Origin: DATAOG01 sp963840925
GTDB taxonomy: Bacteria > Pseudomonadota > Alphaproteobacteria > Geminicoccales > Geminicoccaceae
Reading direction: 5' to 3'
Length of the DNA stretch: 64,000 nt
Assembly (NCBI GenBank): GCA_963840925.1
Contig: CAWJAY010000012.1
Span: 1 to 64,000 of the forward strand
The notes beneath the pieces are model-generated. The model searched no databases. It was not told the DNA's origin and saw nothing but the letters and a program-made list of their open reading frames with translations. Positions 43,137 to 52,033 of this stretch are shown piece after piece. Positions within the stretch are counted from its first letter, which is position 1; every line of letters starts with the position of its first letter. The position numbers and the translations under genes were made by a program.

Positions 43137-44186
43137 TCACCGCGGCAAGAGGCCCCAGTAGTCGAAGTCGAGCACGACCTCGGGCAGATAGTTGCCCGCG
43201 GCGTCCTGATACGGAAAATCGGCGCACGGGCGGTCCTTGGTCGCGACCAGGCGCAGGCGCAGCGCGCCGAGATCGGGATGGCTCGGCAGCTCGGCGCAAT
43301 CCAGCACCTCCGACCAGGCGTAGATCGTATCGCCCGCGAACACCGGATTGGCGTGCCGGCCGCCGTTGATCGCGGCCAGGTGCAAAACGTTGCCCAGACC
43401 ATTGAACGAGAGCGCGCGCGCGATCGAGAGCACGTGGCCGCCATAGACCAGGCAGCGGCCGAAGCGGCCCGCGCGCTCGCGCTGGGCGTTGAAGGGGACG
43501 CCGGCCGGGTTCTGGTAGAGCCGGGTCGCCAGCCGATGCTCGGCCTCGTCGACGGTCGTGCCGTCCAAATGATCGATCCGCTCGCCGGTTCGATAGCTGT
43601 CGAAGCGCTCGAGCGCGCCGGACAGCACCCGATCGAAGTGGCGCGGGCGCAGGCCGGGCGGCACCGAGAGGCGCTGCGGCAGCACGTGGTCGGGCAGTTC
43701 CGGCACGACCGGCGCCGGCGCGGCGCTGTTCGGATCGCGCTTCCTGACCAGCACCCAGCGCACGTACTCGAGCAGCTCGCGGCCGTCGTCCTTGACCCCG
43801 CGCGTGCGTACCCAGACCACGCCGGTCTCGCGGCTCGAGCTCTCCTTGAGCCCGATCACGGTCGAGGTCGCCTGCAGGGTGTCACCCGGGTACAGCAGCG
43901 CGCCGAATCGGCCGTCGGCATAACCGAGGTTGGCGACCGCGTTGCGCGAGACGTCCGGCACCGTGCGCCCGAACACCAGATGGAACGTCAGGAGGTCCTC
44001 GAGCGGCGGGCGCGGCAGCCCGGCCATGCGCGCGAGCGGTGCGGCGCAGTGGACGCCAAAGCGCGAGCCGGTCAGCGCCAGATAGAGCGTGGCGTCGGCC
44101 TCGGTCACGGTCCGCGGGGTGGCGTGATGGATCTCCTGGCCGAGCTCGAAGTCCTCGAAGAAACGGCCGGCGACGGTCTTGCTCAT
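43137..44186 (-). CDS. mch: Mesaconyl-CoA hydratase (MaoC family)
   Basis: The 349-aa double hot-dog protein starts MSKTVAGRFFEDFELGQEI and contains HATPRTVTEADATLYLALTG, then FHLVFGRTVPDVSRNAVANLGYADGRF (key part VFGRTVPDVSRNAVANLGYA). Further on are GVVWVRTRGVKDDG, VDEAEHRLATRLYQN and LVYGGHVLSIARALSFNGL. These closely follow the Rhodobacter and Methylobacterium mesaconyl-CoA hydratases. The enzyme hydrates mesaconyl-CoA to beta-methylmalyl-CoA in the ethylmalonyl-CoA pathway for acetyl-CoA assimilation. A malyl-CoA lyase/thioesterase-type gene lies 2 kb away. Other pathway genes (ccr, ecm, mcd) are not in the window. Confidence 0.9.
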   Translation of the reverse strand: MSKTVAGRFFEDFELGQEIHHATPRTVTEADATLYLALTGSRFGVHCAAPLARMAGLPRPPLEDLLTFHLVFGRTVPDVSRNAVANLGYADGRFGALLYPGDTLQATSTVIGLKESSSRETGVVWVRTRGVKDDGRELLEYVRWVLVRKRDPNSAAPAPVVPELPDHVLPQRLSVPPGLRPRHFDRVLSGALERFDSYRTGERIDHLDGTTVDEAEHRLATRLYQNPAGVPFNAQRERAGRFGRCLVYGGHVLSIARALSFNGLGNVLHLAAINGGRHANPVFAGDTIYAWSEVLDCAELPSHPDLGALRLRLVATKDRPCADFPYQDAAGNYLPEVVLDFDYWGLLPR

Positions 44187-44487
44187 CTCAGATCCCGCTT
44201 GATCGCTGCCACTGCCGGGGCAGCCCGGCTCTTTTGGCGGCACTGTGCTGCCCGGCGGCGGCCCGATCCGAGGTCTCGATCCGTCGGCCGGCCGCTGCCA
44301 ACCGTGTGGCGCAACTGGAGCGTATTTTCAACCCTCGAGCGACAAACGAGCCACTAGACAGCGGGCAAGGCTATGTGTAAACGCCGCACTAGCGGCATGC
44401 TGCCTGCCTGCCGCTCACCAAGCGGCCTGCAACCCAGGGGGCACCCGCTCGCGGCGCGAAAGACCGATCCGATGACTCCACGTCTGC
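44187..44487. other. Divergent intergenic region between mch and an exported-protein gene
   Basis: The 301-bp region should hold the promoters of both flanking genes. It is moderately less GC-rich around 44310-44380. I find no good -35/-10 pair, terminator or additional gene here. Confidence 0.4.
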
Positions 44488-44925
44488 ATGCTCGGCCGCT
44501 CAGGCCGTGCCGCGCTCGGCCTCGCGGCCGCGCTCGCCAGCCTCTGCCTGCCGGCGCTGCCGGTGACCGCCGCCGAGGGCAGCCTCAACATCGAGCTCAA
44601 CAAACTCGACGACACCGAGGAGGGCTGCCGCTCGGTATTCGTGTTCGACAACCGCACCGGGCACGAGCTCGGCCGCTTCCGCGTCGACCTGATCCTGTTC
44701 GATCCGAAGGGCGTGTACAGCAAGCAGCTGCTGCTCGACATGGCGCCGCTGTACGCCGACAAGAAGACGGTCGCGTCGTTCCTGCTCGGCGACCAGGACT
44801 GCGCCGGCATCGGCAGCATCCTGGTCAACGACGTGCCCTGGTGCGAGAACGGCGCCGGCGCCGCGCTCGAATGCGTCAAGATGCTGGACGTCCGCTCGCT
44901 GACCGGGGTGCCGCTGCACAAGTAG
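44488..44925 (+). CDS. Conserved exported protein of unknown function
   Basis: The 145-aa product has a signal peptide (MLGRSGRAALGLAAALASL, cleavage near PVTAAEG). The mature part is LNIELNKLDDTEEGCRSVFVFDN, whose core is ELNKLDDTEEGCR, then DLILFDPKGVYSKQLLLDMAPL and paired cysteines (DQDCAGIG, WCENG, ECVKM). I recognise this as a recurrent alphaproteobacterial periplasmic family without known function. Four cysteines in the mature part suggest disulfides. It overlaps the next lipoprotein gene by 55 bp if that gene uses the only available ATG. Confidence 0.82.
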   Translation: MLGRSGRAALGLAAALASLCLPALPVTAAEGSLNIELNKLDDTEEGCRSVFVFDNRTGHELGRFRVDLILFDPKGVYSKQLLLDMAPLYADKKTVASFLLGDQDCAGIGSILVNDVPWCENGAGAALECVKMLDVRSLTGVPLHK

Positions 44926-46157
44926 GCCCGCCACCGGTCGCCGGCCGGCCGAGCGGGCGCAAGCTTCTGCTGGCTGGGGCGGCGCTCGCGCTGACGTTTG
45001 CCGGCTGCGCGGAGAAGCTGGACCGGATTCCGGCCCGCGGCGAGGTCGCCGGCGCGGCCATCGAGACCACGGTCGACGCCGAGGTCGCCCGCTACTACCT
45101 CGAGAGCTACCTGCCCGGGCAGCGCACCAGGCCGGAGCTCGATCGCGCCCTCGAGGCGAGCTTTGGCGAGTTGCCCGAGGAGCCGACCGCCGCCGCCTAC
45201 CGGCGCTTGGCCATACGGTTCTCGAGCGATCTCGCGAGCCTGCACCTGATCGAGGCCCTGGCCGCGCGGCCGGCGAATGCGCGGGCGCAGGCGCGCTTCC
45301 GCAGCGAGCTGGCGCGGCTCGGCGCGCTGAACGATGCCGGCCGCCGGGCCTGCGTCGCCGCGTTCGAGCTGCCCGAGATCCTGTTCGCGCCCGGCTGGCT
45401 CTACCGCAGCCAGCTTGGCACCGGCGCCGACTTCGCCAGGCAGCGCGCCCTGCTCGCCCGGCTCGAGGTCGAGAGCCGGCTGCTCCCGGTGATCGAGAAC
45501 GGCACCGTCGAGGCCAACGCGCGGATCATCGCGGAGCAGATCCGCGGGCGCGCGGCCGGCGCGCGGCCGGTCATCCTGGTCAGCGCGAGCAAGGGCGGGC
45601 CCGAGGTCGCGCATGCGCTGGGCGCCGTGCTGCGGCCCGAGGAGACCGCCGCGATTCTGGCCTGGGTCAACGTCGGCGGGCTGCTCAAGGGCGCCCCGCT
45701 GGCCGACTGGGCGAGCGTCTGGCCGCGGCGCTGGCTTGCCCGCCTTTACTATTGGTGGCAGGGCCTGGACCCGGCGGACAGCATCGAAAGTCTCACGACC
45801 GAGCGCAGCCGCGCGCGCTTCGAGAGCGAGCGCATTCCCGGGCACGTCCTGATCCTGAACTTCGTCGGCATTCCGCTCGCGGGCGATCTGAGCCCGGGGG
45901 CGGAGTTCGGCTATCGCCGCACGCTCGCGAGCGGCCCCAACGATGGCCTGACACCGATCGTGGACGAGATCGCCCACGGCGGGCTCACGATCGTGGCACC
46001 CGGTCTCGACCACTACTACCGCGACCCCGAGCTCGACCTGAAGACGCTGGCGCTGGCGCTCACGGTCGTGCTCGAGCTCGGCCGCCCGGTGCCGGCGAGC
46101 TGTCAAGCACGCGCGGGCGCGGCGGCGCCGAGCGCGGCGATCGCGGCCGCCAGCTGA
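44871..46157 (+). CDS. Lipoprotein with alpha/beta-hydrolase-like features
   Basis: The frame has a lipoprotein signal, RKLLLAGAALALTFAGC, with the lipid-accepting Cys in TFAGC. The first in-frame ATG upstream is at 44871, inside the previous gene, giving 428 aa and a long pre-signal; no later ATG, GTG or TTG exists before the signal, so the start is uncertain. The mature protein has PVILVSASKGGPEVAHALG, a likely nucleophile elbow (Ser-Lys-Gly-Gly with Ser-Ala-Ser before it), then AILAWVNVGGLLKG, SGPNDGLTPIVDE and APGLDHYYRD, which place an Asp and a His as in a hydrolase triad. Substrate is unknown. Its 3' end overlaps the convergent malyl-CoA-lyase-like gene by 55 bp. Confidence 0.72.
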   Translation: MRQDAGRPLADRGAAAQVGPPPVAGRPSGRKLLLAGAALALTFAGCAEKLDRIPARGEVAGAAIETTVDAEVARYYLESYLPGQRTRPELDRALEASFGELPEEPTAAAYRRLAIRFSSDLASLHLIEALAARPANARAQARFRSELARLGALNDAGRRACVAAFELPEILFAPGWLYRSQLGTGADFARQRALLARLEVESRLLPVIENGTVEANARIIAEQIRGRAAGARPVILVSASKGGPEVAHALGAVLRPEETAAILAWVNVGGLLKGAPLADWASVWPRRWLARLYYWWQGLDPADSIESLTTERSRARFESERIPGHVLILNFVGIPLAGDLSPGAEFGYRRTLASGPNDGLTPIVDEIAHGGLTIVAPGLDHYYRDPELDLKTLALALTVVLELGRPVPASCQARAGAAAPSAAIAAAS

Positions 46158-46996
46158 ACCTGGCGCCGGGCCTCGAGCACATGCAGCTCCTCGATCAGCC
46201 GGCCGTCAAGCAGGACCACGCCCTCGCCGCGGCTGCGGGCGGCCTCGTAGGCCTCGATCAGCCGCCGCGCCCGGGCGAGCTCGGCCTCGTCCGGCGCGAA
46301 CGCCTGGTTGGCCGGGCCGATCTGCTTGGGGTGAATGAGGGTCTTGCCGTCGAAGCCGAGCTCCGCCCCTTGCCGGCAGGCGGCCGCGAACCCGGCCTCG
46401 TCCTCGAGGTCGAGAAAGACGCCGTCCAGGATCGCGAGCCCCTCGGCGCGCGCCGCCAGCAGGCAGAGCCCGAGCGCGGTCAGCAGCGGCAGCCGGAGCG
46501 GCGTGTGGGCGGCATGCAGCTCCTTGGCGAGGTCGGAGGTGCCGAGCACGAGCGCGCCCAGGCGCGGGCTCGCGGCCGCGATCTCGGCCACCCGCAGCAG
46601 GCCGCGCGGCGTCTCCATCATGCACCAGAGCGCCAGCTCGGCCGGCGCCCCGGCCGCATCGAGCACGGCCAGCGCCTGGCGGACCGCGTCCGCGCTCTCG
46701 ACCTTGGACAGCAGCACGGCGTCGGCGCCCGCGCTCGCGATGGCGGAGAGATCGGCGTGGCCCCAGGCGGTCGCCAGCCCATTGACCCGGACGATCACCT
46801 CGCGCGGCGCGTAGCCGCCGGCCTGGACCGCGGCTACGACCTTGGCGCGCGCGGCGTCCTTGGCATCAGGTGCGACCGCGTCCTCGAGGTCGAGGATCAG
46901 CCCGTCGGCCGGCAGCGACCTCGCCTTCTCGAGCGCACGCGCGTTCGAGCCCGGCATGTACAGCACGCTGCGGCGCGGACGGACGGTGACCGGCAT
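46103..46996 (-). CDS. HpcH/HpaI-CitE family enzyme, probable (3S)-malyl-CoA thioesterase/lyase
   Basis: The 297-aa protein begins MPVTVRPRRSVLYMPGSNAR. It carries DGLILDLEDAVAPDAK (metal-binding acids), VRVNGLATAWGHADL, LWCMMETPRGLL (metal-binding Glu) and LVLGTSDLAKEL, and a C-terminal GKTLIHPKQIGPANQAF. This pattern fits the CitE-like branch that includes (3S)-malyl-CoA thioesterase (Mcl2), which completes the ethylmalonyl-CoA pathway, rather than the longer Mcl1 lyase. The nearby mesaconyl-CoA hydratase supports this, though citramalyl-CoA lyase cannot be excluded. The ATG at 46996 is chosen because the upstream extension is not family-like. Confidence 0.85.
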   Translation of the reverse strand: MPVTVRPRRSVLYMPGSNARALEKARSLPADGLILDLEDAVAPDAKDAARAKVVAAVQAGGYAPREVIVRVNGLATAWGHADLSAIASAGADAVLLSKVESADAVRQALAVLDAAGAPAELALWCMMETPRGLLRVAEIAAASPRLGALVLGTSDLAKELHAAHTPLRLPLLTALGLCLLAARAEGLAILDGVFLDLEDEAGFAAACRQGAELGFDGKTLIHPKQIGPANQAFAPDEAELARARRLIEAYEAARSRGEGVVLLDGRLIEELHVLEARRQVQLAAAIAALGAAAPARA

Positions 46997-47586
46997 CTCG
47001 GCTGCGATCGCAACTCGAGCACGATGGACTGCGCCGATATACGCCGATCCAGCCCCGCGCGAAACCGCCCCGAAGCCTGCAGGCGTCAAAGCAGGCGCGC
47101 GCCTGCGCGTGATTCCCCAAGCTGGTCGCCGTTTGCATATTTTCCTATGATCTGGCATGAATCCGACTTGCTCAGGACCGCGCTGGTCACGGCCTCGCCT
47201 CAGCGCCGCGGAGTTCGCCGGCCGCGATTTCCCGTAGAAGTTGATTATGATTGCGTAAATAGTGCCTTTAGGTTTATAAACCACCGCCATGCGGCGATGG
47301 CTTCGAGCGGTGGCCAGATGGCTGGCGGGACGCGGTGATCGACCGCGCCGGCGGGTTTGGCGCCGGCGGAACGCGGCCCCCTGTGATGCGTGATCGGAGT
47401 CTCCGGCCCCACGTGCTCGCGGGGGGGTCGAGGTCGGTCATCCGGGCGCGATTGAGGATCGTGCGGCCGCGGTTTCGGGTCCGGGCCGGCGGCGGTTTGA
47501 GAGCGTTGGCGCAAGCGCGGCATCGGCTGACGGCGCTCCTGCACCGTCTGCTGCTAACGCGTGCGAAGGGGCGGGCGGCGGGCCGC
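46997..47586. other. Divergent spacer before the type I secretion genes
   Basis: The region includes a clearly AT-rich segment (about 47238-47282) beside the inverted repeat CCACCGC/GCGGTGG near 47281-47313, a plausible promoter/operator zone. Frames that cross the rest are Arg-rich and carry no domain. No gene is supported. Confidence 0.4.
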
Positions 47587-49705
47587 ATGCCCCCGTCCGA
47601 GACGCCGGTCTCGACCAGCCTTACCCGCGCCTTCGAGCTGATCTGCCGGCAGCTCGGGCGGCCGTACTCGGCGGCCGAGATCCGGGCCGCGGCGCCGCCC
47701 CGCGAGCGCGGGATGACGCTTGGCAACCTGCTGCTGGCGGCCGAGCGGCTCGGCTTCAAGGCGGCGGACTTCAAGCCCGACGCTTTGAGCCTGGCCCAGA
47801 TGCCGTTGCCGTTCCTGCTCTCGGCCGGCAGCCGGGCGAGGGCTGGCTGGCCGAGGCACGGATCAAAGATCACCTGGTGCTGCGCGAGGCCGTTGCCGGC
47901 CGCAGCGCGCTCCACCTCGAGACCGTGGCCGATCTCGCGCGCCGCGTGGTCCTGCTCAAGCCGGTCGTCCAGCCGGCCAGCCAGCGCCGGTGGCGCGACA
48001 CGATCATGCGCCGGCTGCGCCCGGTGCTCTGGGAGCTCGGCCTCGCCTCGGTCGTGATCAACCTTCTGGCGCTGGCGACGCCGCTGTTCCTGATGACCGT
48101 CTACAACAAGGTGATCAATCACGGCGCGCTCCAGACCCTGGACGTCCTGGCTCTCGGCATGGTCACGCTGTTCGTGTTCGAGTGGCTCCTGCGCTCGCTG
48201 CGCAGCTATATCGCGAGCCATACCGGCGGCCGGCTCGACGCGGCGCTCGGCAGCGAAGTGATCCACCACCTGGTCCACCTGCCGCTTGGCACCTTCGAGG
48301 CGGTGTCGACCGGTCAGATCCTCGAGCGCACCCGGCAGCTCGACCAGCTGCGCCAGTTCTTCACGCAGCCAGATGCCGCTGTTGCTGGTCGACCTGCTGT
48401 TCGTCGGCGTGTTCGTCGCGGTCCTGTTCTTCCTCGACGTCCGCATGGGCGTGATCACGCTGGTCGCGATGCCGCTGTTCTGGGTCCTGTCGCTGCTCGC
48501 CCGCGGGCCGCACCGGCGGCTGGTCGAGGAGGGTTTCAGCGCCGCCGCGGCCAAGGCATCCAGCCTTGGCGAGACCGTGAGCCAGGCGCTCACGGTCAAG
48601 GCGCTCGGGCTCGAGCCCGAGATGGAGCGGCGCTTCAAGGAGCGGCTCGCCGAAGCCGCCTGGACCGGCTTTCGGGTGAGCAACCTCGGCGGTCTGATCG
48701 CGAGCTCCGGCCAGGCCCTGCAGCACGTCGTCGCGCTCGTCATCGTCTACGTCGGGGCGCGCGCGATCATCGCCGGCGACATGTCGATCGGGGCGCTGAT
48801 CGCGGCCACGATCCTGGCGGCGCGAGCACTCGCCCCGCTCCGCCAGGTGGTCGGCGCCTGGCAGCAGCTGCAGACCGTGCGCACTGCCTTCGCTCGGCTC
48901 GACGAGCTGATGAACGAGCCCTCCGAGCTGACGCCGGCGCCGGGCCCGGCGCTCGCGCTCAAGGGCCACATCCGCTTCGACCAGGTCAGCTATCGCTACG
49001 CCGGCGACGGCCCCGCCGGCGCTCGAGCGGGTCGATCTCGAGATCGCGCCCGGCCAGGTCCTGGGCGTGGTCGGCCCGCCCGGCTCCGGCAAGAGCACCT
49101 TCGCCAAGCTGCTGCTCGGCCTCGCCCGGCCCGATCATGGCCGCGTGCTGATCGACGACCTCGACGTCCGCCTGTGGTCGCCACCGGTGCTCCGCCAGCA
49201 GGTCGGCGTGGTGCCGCAGGAGGTCCAGCTGTTCGCGGGCTCGATCGCCGAGAACATTGCGCTTGGCGCCCTCGATCGCGCGTTCGAGCGGGTCGTCGCC
49301 GCGGCCAAGTTCGTCGGCGCGCATGAGTTCATCCAACGCCTGCCGGCCGGCTATGACACCCGGCTTGGCGAGCGTGGCGGCGGCCTGTCCGCCGGCCAGC
49401 GCCAGCTGATCAGCATCGCCCGGGCGCTGATCCGCAACCCGCGCCTTTTGGTGCTCGACGAGGCGACCAGCGGCCTCGACGCTGCTACCGAGGAGGCGCT
49501 CCTGCTCAACCTGAAGCGCGCCTCGCGCGGGCGCACGATCGTCATGATCACCCATCGCCTCGCGGCGCTCGCGATCGCCGATCGGGTCGTGCTGCTCGGC
49601 GACGGCCGCATCGAGCACGAGGGCACGCCCGGCCAGGTAGTGGCGTTCGCGCGCGCCCGCCAGCCACCCTCGGGGCCGCTGCGGCCCCACCTGGCGCCGG
49701 TCTGA
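47587..49705 (+). pseudogene. Type I secretion ABC transporter (C39-like domain, membrane and ATPase), three frameshifts
   Basis: Joined across frames, the sequence is a complete secretion ATPase of about 705 aa. It has an N-terminal C39-like domain (TSLTRAFELICRQLGRPYSA; no catalytic Cys, so not a peptidase) and a membrane domain with LATPLFLMTVYNKVINHGAL. The ATPase has Walker A GPPGSGKST, signature LSAGQRQLISIARAL and Walker B LLVLDEATSGLD. Frame breaks lie at 47829-47840 (one base lost), about 48366 (extra C in ACGCAGC) and 49011-49014 (extra C in CCCC). The next gene is its HlyD partner. Three small indels in one gene point to sequencing error as much as decay. No RTX-type substrate gene is near. 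Confidence 0.9.
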
Positions 49706-49707
49706 AC

Positions 49708-51051
49708 ATGCTCGGCAGGTTCCGCTCCGGTCTCAGCGCCCATCGTTTTGCGGAGTTCCTGCCCGATGCCGAGGGCGTGATCGAGCGCGGCCATTCCCCG
49801 GTCGCGGGGCTCTTGGTCCTGACCATCGCGGCTGCCTTCGGCGGGCTGCTCGGCTGGGCGGCGCTGACCGAGATCGAGCAGGTGGTGCGCGCAGACGGCG
49901 CGGTCGAGCCGGCCGGTCGGGTGAAGATCGTCAATCATCCGGACGGCGGCCGGGTGGCCGAGATCCACGTCGTCGAGGGCCAGCAGGTGGCCGCCGGCCA
50001 GCCGCTCGTGACCTTCGATCCCGAGCTGATCCGGACCCAGCTCGCCGAGCTCACCGGCCGCCTCGAATTCAAGAGCGCCGAGGCGGCTCGCCTCGAGGCC
50101 GAGGCCGAGGACCGCGAGCTGCTGGTGAACTCAGAGCTCGCCGCCGCCCGCCCGGGCCTGATCGAGGAGCAGCGGGCGCTGCTCGAGAGCCGGCGCCAGG
50201 CCTATGCCAGTCGCGCCGAAGGCCTGGCCCAGGAGATCGCGCAACGGCGCAACGAGCTCGCCTCGATCGCGGCCGAGCTCACGCGCCTGGGCGCCGCGCA
50301 CGGGCTGCTCAGCGAGCAGCTCGACGCGGTTCGGCGCCTGGCGGAAAAGGGCCTCTATCCCCGGCTTCGTCTGGTCACGCTCGAAAGCCAGCTCAACGAC
50401 CTCGGGGGCGACAGCCACAAGACCCGGGCTCAGCGCGAGGCCGCCAAGGCGGCGCTTGCCGAGGCCGAGAGCCGGCGCGAGGGGCTCGCGCGCGAGTGGC
50501 GCTCGAGCCTGCTCGCCGAGCTCGGCGCCGCCAGGGCCGAGCGCGACCGGCTGGCCGAGGCGCACAAGCGCCAGGCGGCGACCCTCCGCAATCTGGTGGT
50601 CCGCGCCCCGGTCGCGAGCATCGTCCAGGAGCTCGGGGTGACCACCCCCGGCCAGTCGGTCGGCTCCAACCAGCCGCTGATGAAGCTGGTCCCGATCGAT
50701 GGCGGGCTCGTGGTCGAGGCAAGGGTCGCCAACCGCGACATCGGCCAGGTCCGGCTCGGCCAGCCGGCCAAGGTCAAGGTCCAGGCCTACGACTTCCTGC
50801 GCTACGGCACGCTCGCCGGCACGATCGAACGGATCGCGGCCGACGCCGCGGTCGACCCCAAGACCGGCGCGCTGACCTACGGCATCACCGTGCGCACCGA
50901 GGGCGCCGAGCTCGGCAGCGGCGAGGAGCGGTTCAGCGTGGTGCCGGGCATGGCGGTCGAGGTCGACCTGCTGGTCAGCGAGCGCACGATCCTCTCCTAT
51001 CTCACCGACCGGATCTTCCGGCTCAAGGAGACCGCGTTCCAGGAAGGCTAG
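49708..51051 (+). CDS. Type I secretion membrane-fusion protein (HlyD family)
   Basis: The 447-aa adaptor follows the ABC gene by two bases. It has a cytoplasmic N-terminus and a single helix (VAGLLVLTIAAAFGGLLGWAAL, core LTIAAAFGGLLGW). A lipoyl-like half (VVRADGAVEPAGRVKIVNHP) is followed by a long coiled-coil hairpin (about 130-310) rich in Ala, Glu and Arg, then the second half-motif LVVRAPVASIVQELGVTTPG. The C-terminal beta-barrel DLLVSERTILSYLTDRIF resembles the HlyD tail. It would link the ABC transporter to a TolC-type outer membrane channel, whose gene is not in the window. Confidence 0.96.
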   Translation: MLGRFRSGLSAHRFAEFLPDAEGVIERGHSPVAGLLVLTIAAAFGGLLGWAALTEIEQVVRADGAVEPAGRVKIVNHPDGGRVAEIHVVEGQQVAAGQPLVTFDPELIRTQLAELTGRLEFKSAEAARLEAEAEDRELLVNSELAAARPGLIEEQRALLESRRQAYASRAEGLAQEIAQRRNELASIAAELTRLGAAHGLLSEQLDAVRRLAEKGLYPRLRLVTLESQLNDLGGDSHKTRAQREAAKAALAEAESRREGLAREWRSSLLAELGAARAERDRLAEAHKRQAATLRNLVVRAPVASIVQELGVTTPGQSVGSNQPLMKLVPIDGGLVVEARVANRDIGQVRLGQPAKVKVQAYDFLRYGTLAGTIERIAADAAVDPKTGALTYGITVRTEGAELGSGEERFSVVPGMAVEVDLLVSERTILSYLTDRIFRLKETAFQEG

Positions 51052-51055
51052 CCGC

Positions 51056-51526
51056 CTAGGGCTGCCAGACGGTGCCGCGCCTGGGCCCGCTCATCTCGAC
51101 CACCGTCAGCTGGTCGTAAAGCCGCTCCTGATGCTGGTCCTTGGCGACCACGAAGCGGCGCTCGCCGAAGCCTCGGCAGCCGCCAAAGGCGCCGCAGCGC
51201 AGCGCCCGAAAGCGATCGCAATCGTCGCCGGCGCGGAACGCGTCGCGGTAATAGTAGCCGAGCTCGATCTCCAGCCGGTCAGGCTCTGCCTGGGTCACGC
51301 GGCTGCGGGTCACGCCTTCGAGCAACGGGTTCGGGCAGCGACCGTTCTCCTCGAACGCGTTCAGCTCGTAGTAGCGCTTGACCACGTGCAGCAGACCGGG
51401 CTCGCCGCCGAGCGTCCAGACCGGGTTGTCGCGCGGGTCACCGCAGGCGGCAAGCCCGAGGATCATCAGGCCGACGAACGCTGGGCCGCATCGCGCCGAT
51501 GCGCGCTGAACCGGGCACTCCATCAT
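51056..51526 (-). CDS. Small lipoprotein, tandem paralogue
   Basis: The ATG at 51526 overlaps the stop of the upstream paralogue (TGATG). The 156-aa product has a lipoprotein signal ending MILGLAAC. The mature part contains VVKRYYELNAFEENGRCPNP, EGVTRSRVTQAEPDRLEIEL, GYYYRDAF, CRGFGERRFVVAKD and TVVEMSGPRRGTVW. Its upstream neighbour shares this plan (RFYDRY, C, V..R.V, DRL, YFYRD, CRGSGTRSF, EMTGPQ), so the two arose by duplication. No function is known to me. The stop faces the HlyD gene's stop with only four bases between. Confidence 0.78.
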   Translation of the reverse strand: MMECPVQRASARCGPAFVGLMILGLAACGDPRDNPVWTLGGEPGLLHVVKRYYELNAFEENGRCPNPLLEGVTRSRVTQAEPDRLEIELGYYYRDAFRAGDDCDRFRALRCGAFGGCRGFGERRFVVAKDQHQERLYDQLTVVEMSGPRRGTVWQP

Positions 51527-51972
51527 CACCACACGTTGCTGTCGTCGATCCGGTTGACCCTGATGCCCTTGTGCTGCGGCCCGGTCATCTCGAGCACCTC
51601 AAAGCCGTCGGCGCGTCGCGCGAGCGTAAAGCTGCGCGTGCCCGAGCCGCGGCACTGGCGCGGCCCCGCGATCCCCGGCCGGACCGTCCTGTCACTTCTG
51701 GGCTCGGTAAAGCCGGCCGGCCTCATGCTCGGATCCCTATAGAAATAGCTCACCCGGACGACGAGGCGATCGGTGCTCTGCTCCTCGACGCCGCGCGCGG
51801 TCACCACGCCCAACTGGGGACTTCGGCAAAGGCCGCCCTGCTCGGTTGCGTAGCGGTCGTAGAAGCGCTTCACTTCCGCCTGCAGGCCCGGCTCGTCGGC
51901 GAGCCCGCCTGCACAGCCGGCGAGCCCGAGACCCAAAAGGACGGTGACGGCGAACGAGGCTTGGAACCGCAT
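51526..51972 (-). CDS. Small lipoprotein, tandem paralogue
   Basis: The 148-aa product starts MRFQASFAVTVLLGLGLAGC; the lipobox Cys is its last quoted residue. The mature part includes VKRFYDRYATEQGGLCRSPQ, RLVVRVSYFYRDPSM, QCRGSGTRSFTLAR and FEVLEMTGPQHKGI. It is the first of two paralogous lipoprotein genes read as a coupled pair. A few in-frame codons extend upstream to 51990. A beta-sheet fold with one conserved Cys pair (C...CRG) seems likely. Function is unknown. Confidence 0.78.
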   Translation of the reverse strand: MRFQASFAVTVLLGLGLAGCAGGLADEPGLQAEVKRFYDRYATEQGGLCRSPQLGVVTARGVEEQSTDRLVVRVSYFYRDPSMRPAGFTEPRSDRTVRPGIAGPRQCRGSGTRSFTLARRADGFEVLEMTGPQHKGIRVNRIDDSNVW

Positions 51973-52033
51973 CGACTCGGTGCTCCTCATGCGCTCAGCC
52001 CGGATCTTTCAGCCGAGCGGCTGCCCAAGATCG

